NCBI GenBank assembly: GCA_032433765.1
Contig: JAVIAB010000159.1
Coordinates: 59,682,043-59,746,042, forward strand
Reading direction: 5' to 3'
From: Megaustenia siamemsis
Lineage: Eukaryota; Mollusca; Gastropoda; Stylommatophora; Ariophantidae
DNA: 64,000 nucleotides
Below, piece by piece: positions 31,001-43,164 of the stretch; positions within the stretch are counted from its first letter, which is position 1; each line of letters starts with the position of its first letter. The translations under genes and the position numbers were made by a program. The notes below the pieces were generated by a model, which saw only the letters and a program-made list of their open reading frames with translations, was not told where the DNA came from and searched no databases.

Positions 31001-31467
31001 AAATGCCAATGCAATATCATGTAGACTTATAGCTACATCCTACATTGGGTATTACGAGATCAGTCTGCTACAGATATTGTAAGCCTCGCTTTAATATAAT
31101 TGTCTGAGCTTCTCAGTAGGTAGATATCTGCCGATCTCCCATACCGAGGCATGTAGATCTTTTCCTAATGTAGATAAATGACTCTTTTAGAATGTAGACA
31201 TTTCCATTTTGTGTTATTCTTCACTCGCTGACTGATATTATATCGAATTGTGTGAAATCGTGATTGTATATTTCATGTCTTTCTTCTGCGCTTTGTTGTC
31301 GAGTGAGTTTATTCTCAATATACATTTTTTCAAGATTGCTTTTCTCATTATTAATCGTCACACAAAACTGTCATTGTTAGTAGCGAGAACTTGTTACTAC
31401 TTTATTTGTTTTGCTTTTTGTAAACGCCAGATTAAGGGGAATTCAGAGAATGAGATGGATAAAGGGA
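31001..31467. other. No gene recognised
   Basis: AT-rich, single-copy-looking sequence. Confidence 0.5.
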
Positions 31468-32040
31468 ATCATCATCATCAAGTACCGGACCTACTGGCGT
31501 AGGTGATCATGTCTCTCCACAACTTTCGATTTCGGCAGCCATTTATCATCTCTGTTGTTACCTTCTGCCAAGCCATTCTCTTAAGCTGTCTGGTATCTTT
31601 TCTCTTTGCTTCCCTCTATCTCTTCGTCCCTCAATTTTCCCAGTTGTTACAATATATTCCAGTTGTTCTCTTCTCATTACATGGCCAAAAAATGATGATT
31701 GTCTCTTCCTAACATTGGAAGTTAGCTCTCTTTTTGCTTTGACCTCTCTCAGAACATCTTCATTACTCTTCTTAGCTGTCTATGGTACTCTCACCATTCT
31801 TCTGTAAAACCACATTTCTACAGACTCCAGTGATTTCCTTATCTGTTGTCCTATTGTCCATGATTCGCATCCATATGTTAAGACTGGCTCTACGTAACAT
31901 TTAAGAACTCTTTTTCTTGTTTCTATTGTCAAAAATGGATTGCATAGTATTTTCCTCATTTTTTGGAAAGCTGCTTTTGCCTGAGCCATTCTGCATCTCA
32001 CCTCTTTTGTACATCTTCTGTCTGAGGTTAACAAAGTTCC
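31468..32040 (-). mobile_element. LINE-a 3' end, longest copy
   Basis: The minus strand starts MGTLLTSDRRCTKEVRCRMA, then CYVEPVLTYGCESWTIGQQ and WFYRRMVRVP. It then breaks by frameshift and continues to the catcatcatcaagtacc tail. It extends further 5' than other LINE-a copies, reaching the region just after the RT domain. Confidence 0.88.
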
Positions 32041-32041
32041 C

Positions 32042-32180
32042 AAAAGGTTCTATAAAGGAAATACTAGAGTCACTAGAGGGAATAAAGCCAGTAGAGGCCA
32101 ACAAAAGAGCAAAGAATCGCAGATTGTATCTCCCCTCGACGCCAACGGCAATGGAGGAAGGATAGAAGAAGAAGTTCTTT
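32042..32180 (+). mobile_element. LINE-f 3' end fragment
   Basis: Contains actagagtcactagagggaa, gcaaagaatcgcagattg and tctcccctcgacgcc, with a tagaagaagaag tail. Confidence 0.7.
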
Positions 32181-32289
32181 GTATTATTGCTATTTTTTTT
32201 TATTGCTTTGTTTTTTGCGTTTTGCGTTCGCCAACTTTTATAACTAGTGAAACCCCGAGGGAATATTTCGCGTAAATATAATTTTTTTT
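32181..32289. other. No gene recognised
   Basis: T-rich spacer between two LINE-f pieces. Confidence 0.5.
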
Positions 32290-32592
32290 AGCATCAACAA
32301 AACAGAAATCATGAATGTCGTAAAAGAGAAACAGATCATCAACATAACTATAGACGTCACACAGCTAAAACAAGTAGAGAAATTTAAATATCTATTAAGT
32401 CAGGTGACAAACGACAATTCACAAGCAGCAGAAATAGACTCAAGATGTAACAAAGCTTGTCAAATCATTGGACAGCTATCACCACTATTGCCCAGCGTGG
32501 AAATAACTCTAGAGGCAAAAGGGGGCAATCTACAATACAATCTTCATCCCCATGTTGTGCTGACAATGCCAGTCGTAGACACTAGATAAAAA
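32290..32592 (+). mobile_element. LINE-f fragment after the RT domain
   Basis: Open for 92 codons: MNVVKEKQIINITIDVTQLK, QVEKFKYLLSQVTNDNSQAA, then EIDSRCNKACQIIGQL and PSVEITLEAK. This is the segment following the RT palm, upstream of the pieces at 6845 and 18750. Confidence 0.8.
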
Positions 32593-32600
32593 AAAAAAAA

Positions 32601-32854
32601 GAGTAAAGTACCCCCGTTACGCCAAGTGGCGTATAGGGAAATATGGTGTTAGTGACCCTATCTTTTACAGACCTTCAGCGCATGATTTTTGGGGTTATGT
32701 GGTCGGTACTACGCCCGTGCCGCTTTACTTTCCCAGAAAAAAAAATCCGGTACCCATTAAAGGCTGGGTAAACCGGAAGCTGTCGATTGGGACTGTACCC
32801 TACACCTTTTCCTTTGTAGCCCAGTTCACTAACCACTGAGCTATCGCGGCTCCC
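32601..32854 (-). mobile_element. SINE-A copy 9
   Basis: Near full-length reverse copy, inserted at the end of the LINE-f piece after an A-run. The head ends gagctatcgcggctcc. Confidence 0.93.
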
Positions 32855-32995
32855 TGCATTCAAAGGTATTCATGGCAAATGACTAGCCAGGAGTGGATCT
32901 CAAAATGGTGTAAATTATGATCCTATAAATATATAATGGTTTGGAGCAGCTGAATTAATATAAAGACAAGACAAACTGCAAATTTTCGGCAAAAG

Positions 32996-33100
32996 TCTTC
33001 ATTAGGTTTAACAAGCTGTACAGATTAGGTTTAACAAGCTGTACAGATTAGGTTTAACAAGCTGTACAGATTAGGTTTAACAAGCTGTACAGATTAAACA
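32996..33100. repeat. 23-bp tandem repeat, 4 copies
   Basis: Perfect units of gattaggtttaacaagctgt plus aca. Confidence 0.93.
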
Positions 33101-33173
33101 TAAATCCAAGCCAGAAAACATAATGCGATCTAAAAAAAAAAAAGTAAAAAGATGGTGACCAGGTTTTACATAA

Positions 33174-33337
33174 AGTCTGGTTAAAAGTTAAATAGACAAT
33201 AGGGCAGGTAGGACATAAATAGATGAAAAGGAAGAAATCAGTGAACAATTAGAAAAAAAATAAAAGAAGGTTACCCATAGGGTAGGAAGAAAACGATAGG
33301 GGGTGGCCCTATTGTCTATTTCTCTTTTAACCAGACT
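33174..33337. repeat. Inverted repeat, 31-bp arms
   Basis: The left arm 33174-33204 (agtctggttaaaag...aataggg) is the reverse complement of 33307-33337, except for two adjacent bases. The loop is about 102 bp. A transcript would fold into a long hairpin. Confidence 0.8.
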
Positions 33338-33594
33338 CTACTTCATTCTGTCCACCGTCCTTTTCCGCCATCGTTTAGATCCGTGTTGTGTTTACTGGAC
33401 AGGATGTATTTGCTTATTCTGTATATTTTCTGCTGTTATACCTGATAAATTCCTTTGCCGAAACGTTGTAGTTTATCTTGTCCTTCAAGTAGTTTTCCTG
33501 CTCCATATCATTTTATGTTCATTTGATATATTCTATGCAACTCTACTCGTGGCCCGTATATTATTTAATATTTTCTATATTTGATGTCTGTGAC
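33338..33594. other. No gene recognised
   Basis: T-rich stretch with a 93-codon hydrophobic frame. I see no domain, and composition explains the frame. Confidence 0.4.
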
Positions 33595-34008
33595 TATCTC
33601 GATATCACGGACAATAGGACAACAGACAAGAAAATCACTGGAGTCTGTAGAAATGTGGCTTTACAGGAGAATGTTGAGGATACCGTGGACAGCTAAGAAG
33701 AGTAATGAAAACGTTCTGAAAAAGGCCAAAAGAGAGAAAAGAGAGCTAATTTACAATAATAGGAAGAAACAATCATCATTTTTTTTATTATGTAATGAGA
33801 AGAGAACAACTGGAATATAATGTAACAACTGGGAAAAATTGAGGGACGAAGAGATAGAGGGAAGCAAAGAGAAAAAATACCAGACAGCTTAAGAGAATAG
33901 CTTGGCAGAAGGTCAGCATCAGAAATGATAAATAACTGTCGGGATCGAAAGTTGTGGAGAGAATTGATCACCTACGCCAGCAGGCATGGTACTTGATGAT
34001 GATGATGA
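33595..34008 (+). mobile_element. LINE-a 3' end fragment
   Basis: RTIGQQTRKSLESVEMWLYR, then RMLRIPWTAKKSNENVLKKA; broken by T-run insertions in the HVMRRE region. It ends in gatgatgatgatgatt. Confidence 0.85.
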
Positions 34009-34544
34009 TTCTCGACATATAACACAAAGATGGATCGAAACGAACTAGCCCTTAACTTGGCTCACCCTCATCTTGTGAAGCTATTCTTCTAGAAGAGCAG
34101 ATCTTACCGCCCCTTGAAAGGTCAGTGTCTGACACTTCAGGCTAAACAGAGTTTCAGTTATCGATTATTGGGCGGGTCCTTCCCTGCAGGTTATCGATCT
34201 TTCTGTCTGCGCAAAATGAGGTCTAATAATGATCTCCCCTAGCTATTCTGTATTATTATTTATAATTGTTACGATAGTTTTATCAAGTTTTACGTGAGTT
34301 TTGTTGCGGACGTTTTCTAAATGTTATATTTAAAGTAGATTGAGTTTTTATGTGTTTTTTTTTTTAAATATAATTAAGTGTGAGTTTTATATTTGAAGAA
34401 AAAATGAAGAATACATCACTCCTACAACATCTTATTCATGATAAGATGATCGTTCTACTTGTTTCTTCTAGTTTCCTTCTTTATCCTTTTTCCTTTTCTC
34501 TTATTCGAGGAGAAAAGGGTTATTTGATTGATGATCGTAAAGAT
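34009..34544. other. No gene recognised
   Basis: AT-rich sequence without supported features. Confidence 0.5.
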
Positions 34545-34690
34545 ACAACGGGTTGAAAAGTACAATAATAGACGTCATGGTTCCTGGACGACACACCAGG
34601 GGCAGACCAAGAATAAAGTGGTTTCATAATGTCATGGACACCTTGAACATGACAACAGAAGATGTTGGAGATCTGACTAGAGATAGATTC
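34545..34690 (+). mobile_element. LINE-h C-terminal fragment
   Basis: In frame: DVMVPGRHTRGRPRIKWFHN, then VMDTLNMTTEDVGDLTRDR. This is the closing part of LINE-h and the seed of the array that follows. Confidence 0.82.
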
Positions 34691-35200
34691 CTGCAGACGG
34701 GCTTTTGTGAGTGCAACGTTCTGTGGGAGATCTGGCTAGAGATAGATTCCTGCAGACGAGCTGTGGTGAATGCAACGTTGTGGAAGATCTGGCTAGAGAT
34801 AGATTCCTGCAGACGGGCTGTGGTGAATGCAACGTTCTGTGGAAGATCTGGCGAGAGATAGATTCCTGCAGATGAGCTGTGGTGAATGCAACGTTCTGTG
34901 GGAGATCTGGCTAGAGATAGATTCCTGCAGACAGTCTGTGGTGAATGCAACGTTCTGTGGAAGATGTGGCTACAGATAGATTCCTGCAGACGAGCTGTGG
35001 TGAATGCAACGTTCTGTGAGAGATCTCCCTAGAGATAGATTCCTGCAGACGAGCTGTGGTGAATGCAACGTTCTGTGGGAGATTTGGCTAGAGATAGAGA
35101 TTCTTTCAGACGGACTGTGAAGAATGCAACGTTCTGTGGGAGATCTGGCTAGAGACAGAGATTTTTTCAGACGGTCTGTGGTGAATGTTCTTCCCACGAC
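34670..35200 (+). repeat. 58-bp array of a LINE-h module, about 9 copies
   Basis: Each unit holds gagatctggctagagataga, ttcctgcagacg and gaatgcaacgttctgt. This is the nucleotide sequence of the LINE-h C-terminus (LARDR, then VVNATF). The last units differ (ttctttcagacgg). Confidence 0.9.
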
Positions 35201-35410
35201 ATACGACCTGTTTGTAAGATATTTGGTCAGCAAACTTCCAGACCGCTACAATTTCCAGGAGAAAGTGCATTATTTCCAATCATAAGTGTGTGTGTACGTG
35301 TGCCACGTGGGAGAAAGCCACTTTAAATGGAAGTTGATTTTTCTGTGCATATTTACATGAAGTCACGACAATAATTATTGCCTCGGAGCTTACCCAAATA
35401 GCATAAAAAA
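35201..35410. other. No gene recognised
   Basis: Spacer before SINE-A copy 10. Confidence 0.5.
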
Positions 35411-35534
35411 GTAAGCAAAGAGCCCCGTCACGCCAAGTAGCGCATAGGGAATATGGTGTTAGTGACTATAATTTTTATAGACCTTCGACACATGATTTTT
35501 GGGTTAATGTGGTCAATATTACGACAGTGTCGTT
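35411..35534 (-). mobile_element. SINE-A copy 10, partial
   Basis: The 3' half only (ccccgtcacgccaagtagcg, catgatttttgggttaatgt). The hairpin arm is mutated. Confidence 0.85.
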
Positions 35535-35579
35535 TGCAGTTAATGCAAAACACACACACAAATTTTAAAAAAAGATTAG

Positions 35580-35919
35580 GGGGCCTCAGTAGCCTAGTTG
35601 GGAAAGCCACCCGACTTGACTACCGATGTTCGGACAACCCGTGTTCGATTCCCGCTGTGAGCAGTGTGAGTTGTACTAGTGGTTGAAAAAAATACCCCCA
35701 CGGTCGACCCAGCCGTAGGCAGAAATGGGTACCAGGGTATTACCCTGGGAAGGTGAGGAATGTCGTTTCGCATTGTGTGTTTCGATGCTTGAGGCGACAC
35801 TATCCAGAAATCTCCGAACATTTCTGGATAGGCGGCCGAGCACATATGGGTGGAAACTCGCGTGCTAAGACGCCGGTTCAAGTCTCGTACTTGACCTTTA
35901 CCTTTACCTTCACCTTTAC
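35580..35919 (+). mobile_element. SINE-B copy 1, intact reference
   Basis: The head begins ggggcctcagtagcctagtt (A-box-like) with the B box gttcgattcccgc. The middle contains ccacggtcgacccagccg and ggtaccagggtattaccctg. A second tRNA-like block follows (ggcggccgagcacatatggg, then ggttcaagtctcg). It ends in a ctttacctttac tail. The 115-codon reverse frame is not a gene. Confidence 0.88.
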
Positions 35920-36063
35920 AAAAAAGATGAAAGGCTGGCACAGCTTAGAGTCTTTCGGGGATGCAATACTAAATCTTTAACGACAAAAAAATGGTAAAAT
36001 GCACCTTCCTCAAATAAATGTGAATGCATAACAGAATTTGGAAGCAGCATATGGAGTTTAGCC

Positions 36064-36262
36064 GTGAGTTACCGGGTTCTGTGCGTTTTCGCCTTATGTC
36101 TTTTGGAGTGTGCTGAGACTGCTATGATGGGGACTACAGCTGCCTTTCTTTGTTTGGGAGATGAGTTAGTGATTCGGATGATTAAACTGGCACGGGCGGT
36201 TGAGCAATTATGGATTTTAATTCGTTTGCAGTGATACCGAGGCCTTCCATAACCAAATAACC
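36064..36262 (+). mobile_element. Element X copy 1, 5'-truncated
   Basis: Matches 58124-58450 and the reverse of 59734-60166 (cgccttatgtcttttg, ctttctttgtttgggagatg, gggcggttgagcaattatgg). It ends in ttccataaccaaataaccaa, an ATAACC-type tail. Confidence 0.85.
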
Positions 36263-36524
36263 AAATACCGGGGTCTCATTATGAGGGAGGTAAAGAATAG
36301 TGACACTGTGACCTTCCAGGCATGTCGTAAGAGGCGACTAAGGAGGTTGATCGATGGCTTGACAAGCTGTCATTGTAAAAAAACATTGTTATGGAAACAG
36401 ATCAATAGATTTTAGAGCAGTGATCTCTGCAATATGTGCCATTTTGGCACGCAAGGTTTCTATTCTTGAGATTGTGGTTCTGCCCTATGTGCCATCTTCG
36501 GCTCGAAGGGACAATAGATAGATA
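36263..36524 (+). mobile_element. SINE-C copy 3
   Basis: Starts taccggggtctcattatgag immediately after the element X tail. Carries gtaagaggcgactaaggagg and ends in gacaatagatagata. Confidence 0.88.
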
Positions 36525-36624
36525 TGAAGTTTACTTTTGTGAAAAAACACAAATAAGCAAATTAATTAAAGTATCAGTGGTAAAATGCTCTGATACTATT
36601 ACCTCTGTGCATAATCAAGACATC

Positions 36625-36748
36625 TGGATGTGAATCATGGACAATAGGACAACAAACAAGAAAATCAATGGGGGCTGTAGAAATATGATTTTACAGAAGA
36701 TTGTTGAGAATACTACGAACAGATAAGTAGAGTAATGTAAAAGTAGGT
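36625..36748 (+). mobile_element. LINE-a internal fragment
   Basis: Diverged copy of the SWTIGQQ-to-RMLRI region (tgtgaatcatggacaatagg, acaaacaagaaaatcaatgg). Frame destroyed. Confidence 0.75.
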
Positions 36749-37320
36749 CTGGAGCTAAAAAATAACATCAAATTGAAGATGCGATACAGAAATAAACAGC
36801 AGAACAACCCAAGCCAAAATATAATTTTAGAAAATGAGAAACGCCTTGTGCAACAGGTCTATGTCAACAGACGTGAGAGAGAGAGTTCATCGGCGCTAAA
36901 TGAAGACAATTCTGATATAAGGAAGTGAATTATGGACAATATGCAAAGAAAGAAAAAGACGATTAGAGGCCGAAGAGGATTATTCAGAAGAATATTGACA
37001 GTTCCCTGTACAGATGAAAAGACCAATGAGGAAATTTTCAAAAAAGTCAACACAAAATTGAGTTCATAAGAAAAATCAAAAAGAAACAATCGTCATTTTT
37101 CGTGCACATCATGAGCAGTAGAAAGTTGGAGTATTCCGTTACAACTGGGAAAATACAGGGAAAGAGAAATCGCGGACAACAAATAGAGAAGTTACTAGAT
37201 ATCTTGATGTCATGGTAGCGACAACTGTCAACAACAGAACTGATACGATACACTTTAGATAGAAAATTGTGGAAGGACCTGATCACCTACGCTAACTGCA
37301 ATGGCACATGATGATAATAA
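36749..37320 (+). mobile_element. LINE-a2 3' end, decayed
   Basis: Aligns along its length with 28540-29100 but with many stops. Ends ctgcaatggcacatgatgat. Confidence 0.8.
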
Positions 37321-38089
37321 TACTGTAGGTCTGTGAGTTTCCTGTTTGATACGGAGACTCATTTTGTTTGAAATAAACCACAGTAGATGTGATCTTGGTC
37401 CCTTTACAGTAACAATCCAGGGGAAATTGGATGCTGTTAATACCGGATGTCACTAACATACCCAAAAGGTCATTTGAAAGGTCGAATAATCAAGCCCCCG
37501 CAGTGATGCCTCGAAAATAAAATAAAAATCGATTTTCTGAGCTCCGGCTGCTGTCCTTATACTTTCAGATCCCAAATATCATTATGTGGAATATGTTTTG
37601 GCTTTCGAATATCCCAACTGGCATATTGACGTCAATGTTGAAAGCGCTATGGCAGAACGCTGGCCTGGTAATTGTGAATTATGAGGAAGTGATGGGCGGA
37701 TGTTAACAGACAAATTAGGAAGGATAGCAGAAGAAGGGGAGAAAGGAAGAAGTACCAGAGATGAGAAGATAGACAGTCATTATCATCAAGTGCCGTGTCA
37801 TATTCATATCACAACACGCATTCTTTTTCACATCTTTTTTCATCTCTTAGCATGCCAGATAATAAAGAAAATGCGTGGTATTTTTGTATACTTGTCTTTC
37901 TCTGATTTTTTTTCCCTTTCTTTTTCCCTGCTGTCACATTATTTTAAGATTTTTTTTTTTCAAGGGCACACAAGAATTCATGAAATAACAACTCCGAGCT
38001 CAATTAAGCGTGGCATGAGTAAAGCAGAGCGGTCTAACTTTTTAAACTCCAGAATTATGTTTCCGGTTTAGAAGCTACACTGGCTGAAC
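37321..38089. other. No gene recognised
   Basis: About 770 bp, one of the longer single-copy-looking stretches. A 123-codon frame at 37700-38071 has no recognisable domain. Confidence 0.4.
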
Positions 38090-38300
38090 CGTTATTATGC
38101 TCGCTACCTGACCAGATAGTTTCTCGTTCAATTTTCCAGATGTCTCGAATTATGCATTTTTTTTTCTTTGAAAATGGGTACCAGTCAATTTATTTTCGGG
38201 GAAAGTAAGGCGTCTTGGCGTGATACCGGCCTGATCACTCAAAAAGGGTGCTGCTGGTCATTGAAAGTTACGGATATTAACATAATGTTTCCATTCACCT
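38090..38300 (+). mobile_element. Diverged SINE-A relative
   Basis: Contains atgggtaccagtcaat, ggggaaagtaaggcg and cgtgataccggcctgatcac in SINE-A order. Identity is low and the hairpin is lost. An old copy or a sister family. Confidence 0.5.
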
Positions 38301-38401
38301 TCATGCATGGAGAGAACCATTACTGACTGCTTCTCCTTCGTCTTCTTCTACGTTCGTCCCAGACTACTCTTCTACGTCATATATTTCTTTATCTCGTCAC
38401 T

Positions 38402-41400
38402 CTGGCGTCGTTGGGGTGCCACTGGCAGACTTCGTCAACTTGGGGGTCCTTGGGGCACCACCGGTAGAATTTGTCAACCTTTAGGTCGTTGTGGCACCAC
38501 TGACAGATTTCGTCAACCAGGAGTCGTTGTGGCACCACTGACAGACTTGGTCAACTTTTTGGTCGTTGTGGCACCACTGACAGACTTCGTCAACCTTTAA
38601 GTCGTTGTGGCACCACTGACAGATTTCGTCAACCTTTAGGTCGTTGTGGCACCACTGACAGACTTCGTCAACCTTTAAGTCGTTGTGGCACCACTGACAG
38701 ACTTCGTCAACCTTTGAGTCGTTGTGGCACCACTGACAGACTTCGTCAACCTTTAAGTCGTTGTGGCACCACTGACAGATTTGTCAACCTTTAAGTCGTT
38801 GTGGCACCACTGACAGACTTCGTCAACCTTTAAGTCGTTGTGGCACCACTGACTGACTTCGTCAACCTTTAGGTCGTTGTGGCACTACTGACAGACTTCG
38901 TCAACCTTTAAGTCGTTGTGGCACCACTGACAGACTTCGTCAACCTTTAGGTCGTTGTGGCACCACTGACAGACTTCGTCAACCTTTAAGTCGTTGTGGC
39001 ACCACCGACTGACTTCGTCAACCTTTAAGTCGTTGTGGCACCACTGACTGACTTCGTCAACCTTTAGGTCGTTGTGGCACCACTGACAGACTTCGTCAAC
39101 CTTTAGGTCGTTGTGGCACCACTGACAGACTTCGTCAAACAGGGGTCATTGGGGCACCACTGACTGACTTCGTCAACATTTTGGTCGTTGTGGCACCACT
39201 GACTGACTTCGTCAACCTTTAGGTCGTTGTGGCACCACTGACTGACTTCGTCAACCTTTAGGTCGTTGTGGCACCACTGACAGAGTTCGTCAACCTTTGA
39301 GTCGTTGTGGCACCACTGACTGACTTCGACAACCTTTAAGTCGTTGTGGCACCACTGACTGACTTCGTCAACCTTTAAGTCGTTGTGGCACCACTGACTG
39401 ACTTCGACAACCTTTAAGTCGTTGTGGCACCACTGACAGACTTCGTCAACCTTTAAGTCGTTGTGGCACCACTGACTGACTTCGACAACCTTTAAGTCGT
39501 TGTGGCACCACTGACTGACTTCGACAACCTTTAAGTCGTTGTGGCACCACTGACTGACTTCGACAACCTTTAAGTCGTTGTGGCACCACTGACTGACTTC
39601 GTCAACCTTTAAGTCGTTGTGGCACCACTGACTGACTTCGTCAACCTTTAGGTCGTTGTGGCACCACTGACTGACTTCGTCAACCTTTAAGTCGTTGTGG
39701 CACCACTGACTGACTTCGTCAACCTTTAAGTCGTTGTGGCACCACTGACTGACTTCGTCAACCTTTAAGTCGTTGTGGCACCACTGACTGACTTCGTCAA
39801 CCTTTAGGTCGTTGTGGCACCACTGACTGACTTCGTCAACCTTTAGGTCGTTGTGGCACCACTGACTGACTTCGTCAACCTTTAAGTCGTTGTGGCACCA
39901 CTGACTGACTTCGACAACCTTTAAGTCGTTGTGGCACCACTGACTGACTTCGTCAACCTTTAAGTCGTTGTGGCACCACTGACTGACTTCGTCAACCTTT
40001 AGGTCGTTGTGGCACCACTGACAGACTTCGTCAACCTTTAAGTCGTTGTGGCACCACTGACTGACTTCGTCAACCTTTAAGTCGTTGTGGCACCACTGAC
40101 TGACTTCGACAACCTTTAAGTCGTTGTGGCACCACTGACTGACTTCGACAACCTTTAAGTCGTTGTGGCACCACTGACAGACTTCGTCAACCTTTAAGTC
40201 GTTGTGGCACCACTGACAGACTTCGTCAACCTTTAAGTCGTTGTGGCACCACTGACAGACTTCGTCAACCTTTAGGTCGTTGTGGCACTACTGACAGACT
40301 TCGTCAACCTTTAGGTCGTTGTGGCACTACTGACAGACTTCGTCAACCTTTAAGTCGTTGTGGCACCACTGACAGACTTCGTCAACCTTTAAGTCGTTGT
40401 GGCACCACTGACTGACTTCGACAACATTTAAGTCGTTGTGGCACCACTGACTGACTTCGACAACCTTTAAGTCGTTGTGGCACTACTGACAGACTTCGTC
40501 AACCTTTAAGTCGTTGTGGCACCACTGACTGACTTCGACAACCTTTAAGTCGTTGTGGCACTACTGACAGACTTCGTCAACCTTTAGGTCGTTGTGGCAC
40601 CACTGACAGACTTCGTCAACCTTTAAGTCGTTGGGGCACCACTGACAGACTTCGTCAACCTTTAAGTCGTTGTGGCACTACTGACAGACTTCGTCAACCT
40701 TTAGGTCGTTGTGGCACCACTGACAGACTTCGTCAAACAGGGGTCGTTGGGGCACCACTGACTGACTTCGTCAACCTTTAGGTCGTTGTGGCACCACTGA
40801 CAGACTTCGTCAACCTTTAGGTCGTTGTGGCACCACTGACTGACTTCGACAACCTTTAGGTCGTTGTGGCACCACTGACTGACTTCGACAACCTTTAAGT
40901 CGTTGTGGCACCACTGACTGACTTCGACAACCTTTAAGTCGTTGTGGCACCACTGACTGACTTCGACAACCTTTAAGTCGTTGTGGCACCACTGACAGAC
41001 TTCGTCAACCTTTAGGTCGTTGTGGCACCACTGACTGACTTCGACAACCTTTAAGTCGTTGTGGCACCACTGACTGACTTCGTCAACCTTTAGGTCGTTG
41101 TGGCACCACTGACTGACTTCCGCAACCTTTAAGTCGTTGTGGCACCACTGACTGACTTCGACAACCTTTAGGTCGTTGTGGCACCACTGACTGACTTCGA
41201 CAACCTTTAAGTCGTTGTGGCACCACTGACTGACTTCGACAACCTTTAAGTCGTTGTGGCACCACTGACTGACTTCGTCAACCTTTAGGTCGTTGTGGCA
41301 CCACTGACTGACTTCGACAACCTTTAAGTCGTTGTGGCACCACTGACTGACTTCGTCAACCTTTAGGTCGTTGTGGCACCACTGACAGACTTCGTCAACC

Positions 41401-43160
41401 TTTAAGTCGTTGTGGCACCACTGACAGACTTTGTCAACCTTTAAGTCGTTGTGGCACCACTGACTGACTTCGTCCACCTTTAGGTCGTTGTGGCACCACT
41501 GACTGACTTCGACAACCTTTAGGTCGTTGTGGCACCACTGACAGACTTTGTCAACCTTTAAGTCGTTGTGGCACCACTGACTGACTTCGTCAACCTTTAG
41601 GTCGTTGTGGCACCACTGACTGACTTCGACAACCTTTAAGTCGTTGTGGCACCACTGACTGACTTCGACAACCTTTAAGTCGTTGTGGCACCACTGACTG
41701 ACTTCGTCAACCTTTAAGTCGTTGTGGCACCACCGACTGACTTCGTCAACCTTTAGGTCGTTGTGGCACCACTGACTGACTTCGACAACCTTTAAGTCGT
41801 TGTGGCACCACTGACTGACTTCGTCAACATTTAGGTCGTTGTGGCACCACTGACTGACTTCGTCAACCTTTAGGTCGTTGTGGCACCACCGACAGACTTC
41901 GTCAACCTTTAAGTCGTTGTGGCACCACTGACTGACTTCGTCAACCTTTAAGTCGTTGTGGCACCACTGACAGACTTCGTCAAACAGGGGTCGTTGTGGC
42001 ACCACTGACTGACTTCGTCAACCTTTAGGTCGTTGTGGCACCACTGACAGACTTCGTCAACCTTTAGGTCGTTGTGGCACCACTGACTGACTTCGACAAC
42101 CTTTAAGTCGTTGTGGCACCACTGACTGACTTCGACAACCTTTAAGTCGTTGTGGCACCACTGACTGACTTCGACAACCTTTAAGTCGTTGTGGCACCAC
42201 TGACAGACTTCGTCAACCTTTAAGTCGTTGTGACACCACTGACTGACTTCGACAACCTTTAGGTCGTTGTGGCACCACTGACAGACTTCGTCAACCTTTA
42301 AGTCGTTGTGGCACCACTGACTGACTTCGACAACCTTTAGGTCGTTGTGGCACCACTGACTGACTTCGACAACCTTTAAGTCGTTGTGGCACCACTGACT
42401 GACTTCGACAACCTTTAAGTCGTTGTGGCACCACTGACTGACTTCGTCAACCTTTAAGTCGTTGTGGCACCACTGACTGACTTCGACAACCTTTAAGTCG
42501 TTGTGGCACCACTGACTGACTTCGTCAACCTTTAGGTCGTTGTGGCACCACTGACAGACTTCGTCAACCTTTAAGTCGTTGTGGCACCACTGACTGACTT
42601 CGTCAACCTTTAAGTCGTTGTGGCACCACTGACTGACTTCGACAACCTTTAAGTCGTTGTGGCACCACTGACAGACTTCGTCAACCTTTAAGTCGTTGTG
42701 GCACCACTGACTGACTTCGTCAACCTTTAAGTCGTTGTGGCACCACTGACAGACTTCGTCAACCTTTAAGTCGTTGTGGCACCACTGACTGACTTCGTCA
42801 ACCTTTAAGTCGTTGTGGCACCACTGACAGACTTCGTCAACCTTTAGGTCGTTGTGGCACTACTGACAGACTTCGTCAACCTTTAAGTCGTTGTGGCACC
42901 ACTGACAGACTTCGTCAACCTTTAGGTCGTTGTGGCACCACTGACAGACTTCGTCAACCTTTAAGTCGTTGTGGCACCACTGACAGACTTCGTCAAACAG
43001 GGGTCGTTGGGGCACCACTGACAGACTTCGTCAACCTTTAAGTCGTTGTGGCACCACTGACAGACTTCGTCAACATTTTGGTCGTTGGGGCACCACTGAC
43101 AGACTTCGTCAACATTTTGGTCGTTGTGGCACCACTGACAGACTTCGTTAACTTTTTTAT
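38402..43160. repeat. 39-bp satellite, about 120 copies
   Basis: Unit gtcgttgtggcaccactgac plus (t/a)gacttcg(t/a)caaccttta(a/g). Edge units are diverged and core units nearly identical. Four 38-bp marker units with caaacagggg lie at about 39136, 40734, 41981 and 42994. The spacings equal whole numbers of units (40x39+38, 31x39+38, 25x39+38), so phase is kept exactly. A 434-codon minus frame (VDEVSQWCHNDLK per unit) is interrupted elsewhere by cac-to-cta changes that make TAG. Confidence 0.96.
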
Positions 43161-43164
43161 CATT

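Noticed and set aside
30302..31020. 235- and 222-codon FFLSFFLSF frames resembling membrane proteins
   Set aside because: Translation of the GAAA array on the opposite strand.
35594..35941. 115-codon minus frame as a small gene
   Set aside because: It lies wholly within SINE-B and reappears in the 62417-62998 minus frame for the same reason.
40701..42005. 434-codon minus frame with a 13-residue repeat containing W, C and H, like a zinc-binding repeat protein
   Set aside because: The 39-bp unit is in phase with codons by chance. Other units carry a TAG in the same frame, 38-bp units shift the frame, and no start or splice context exists.
38402..43160. CRISPR-like repeat array
   Set aside because: Units are contiguous with no unique spacers, and the DNA is animal.
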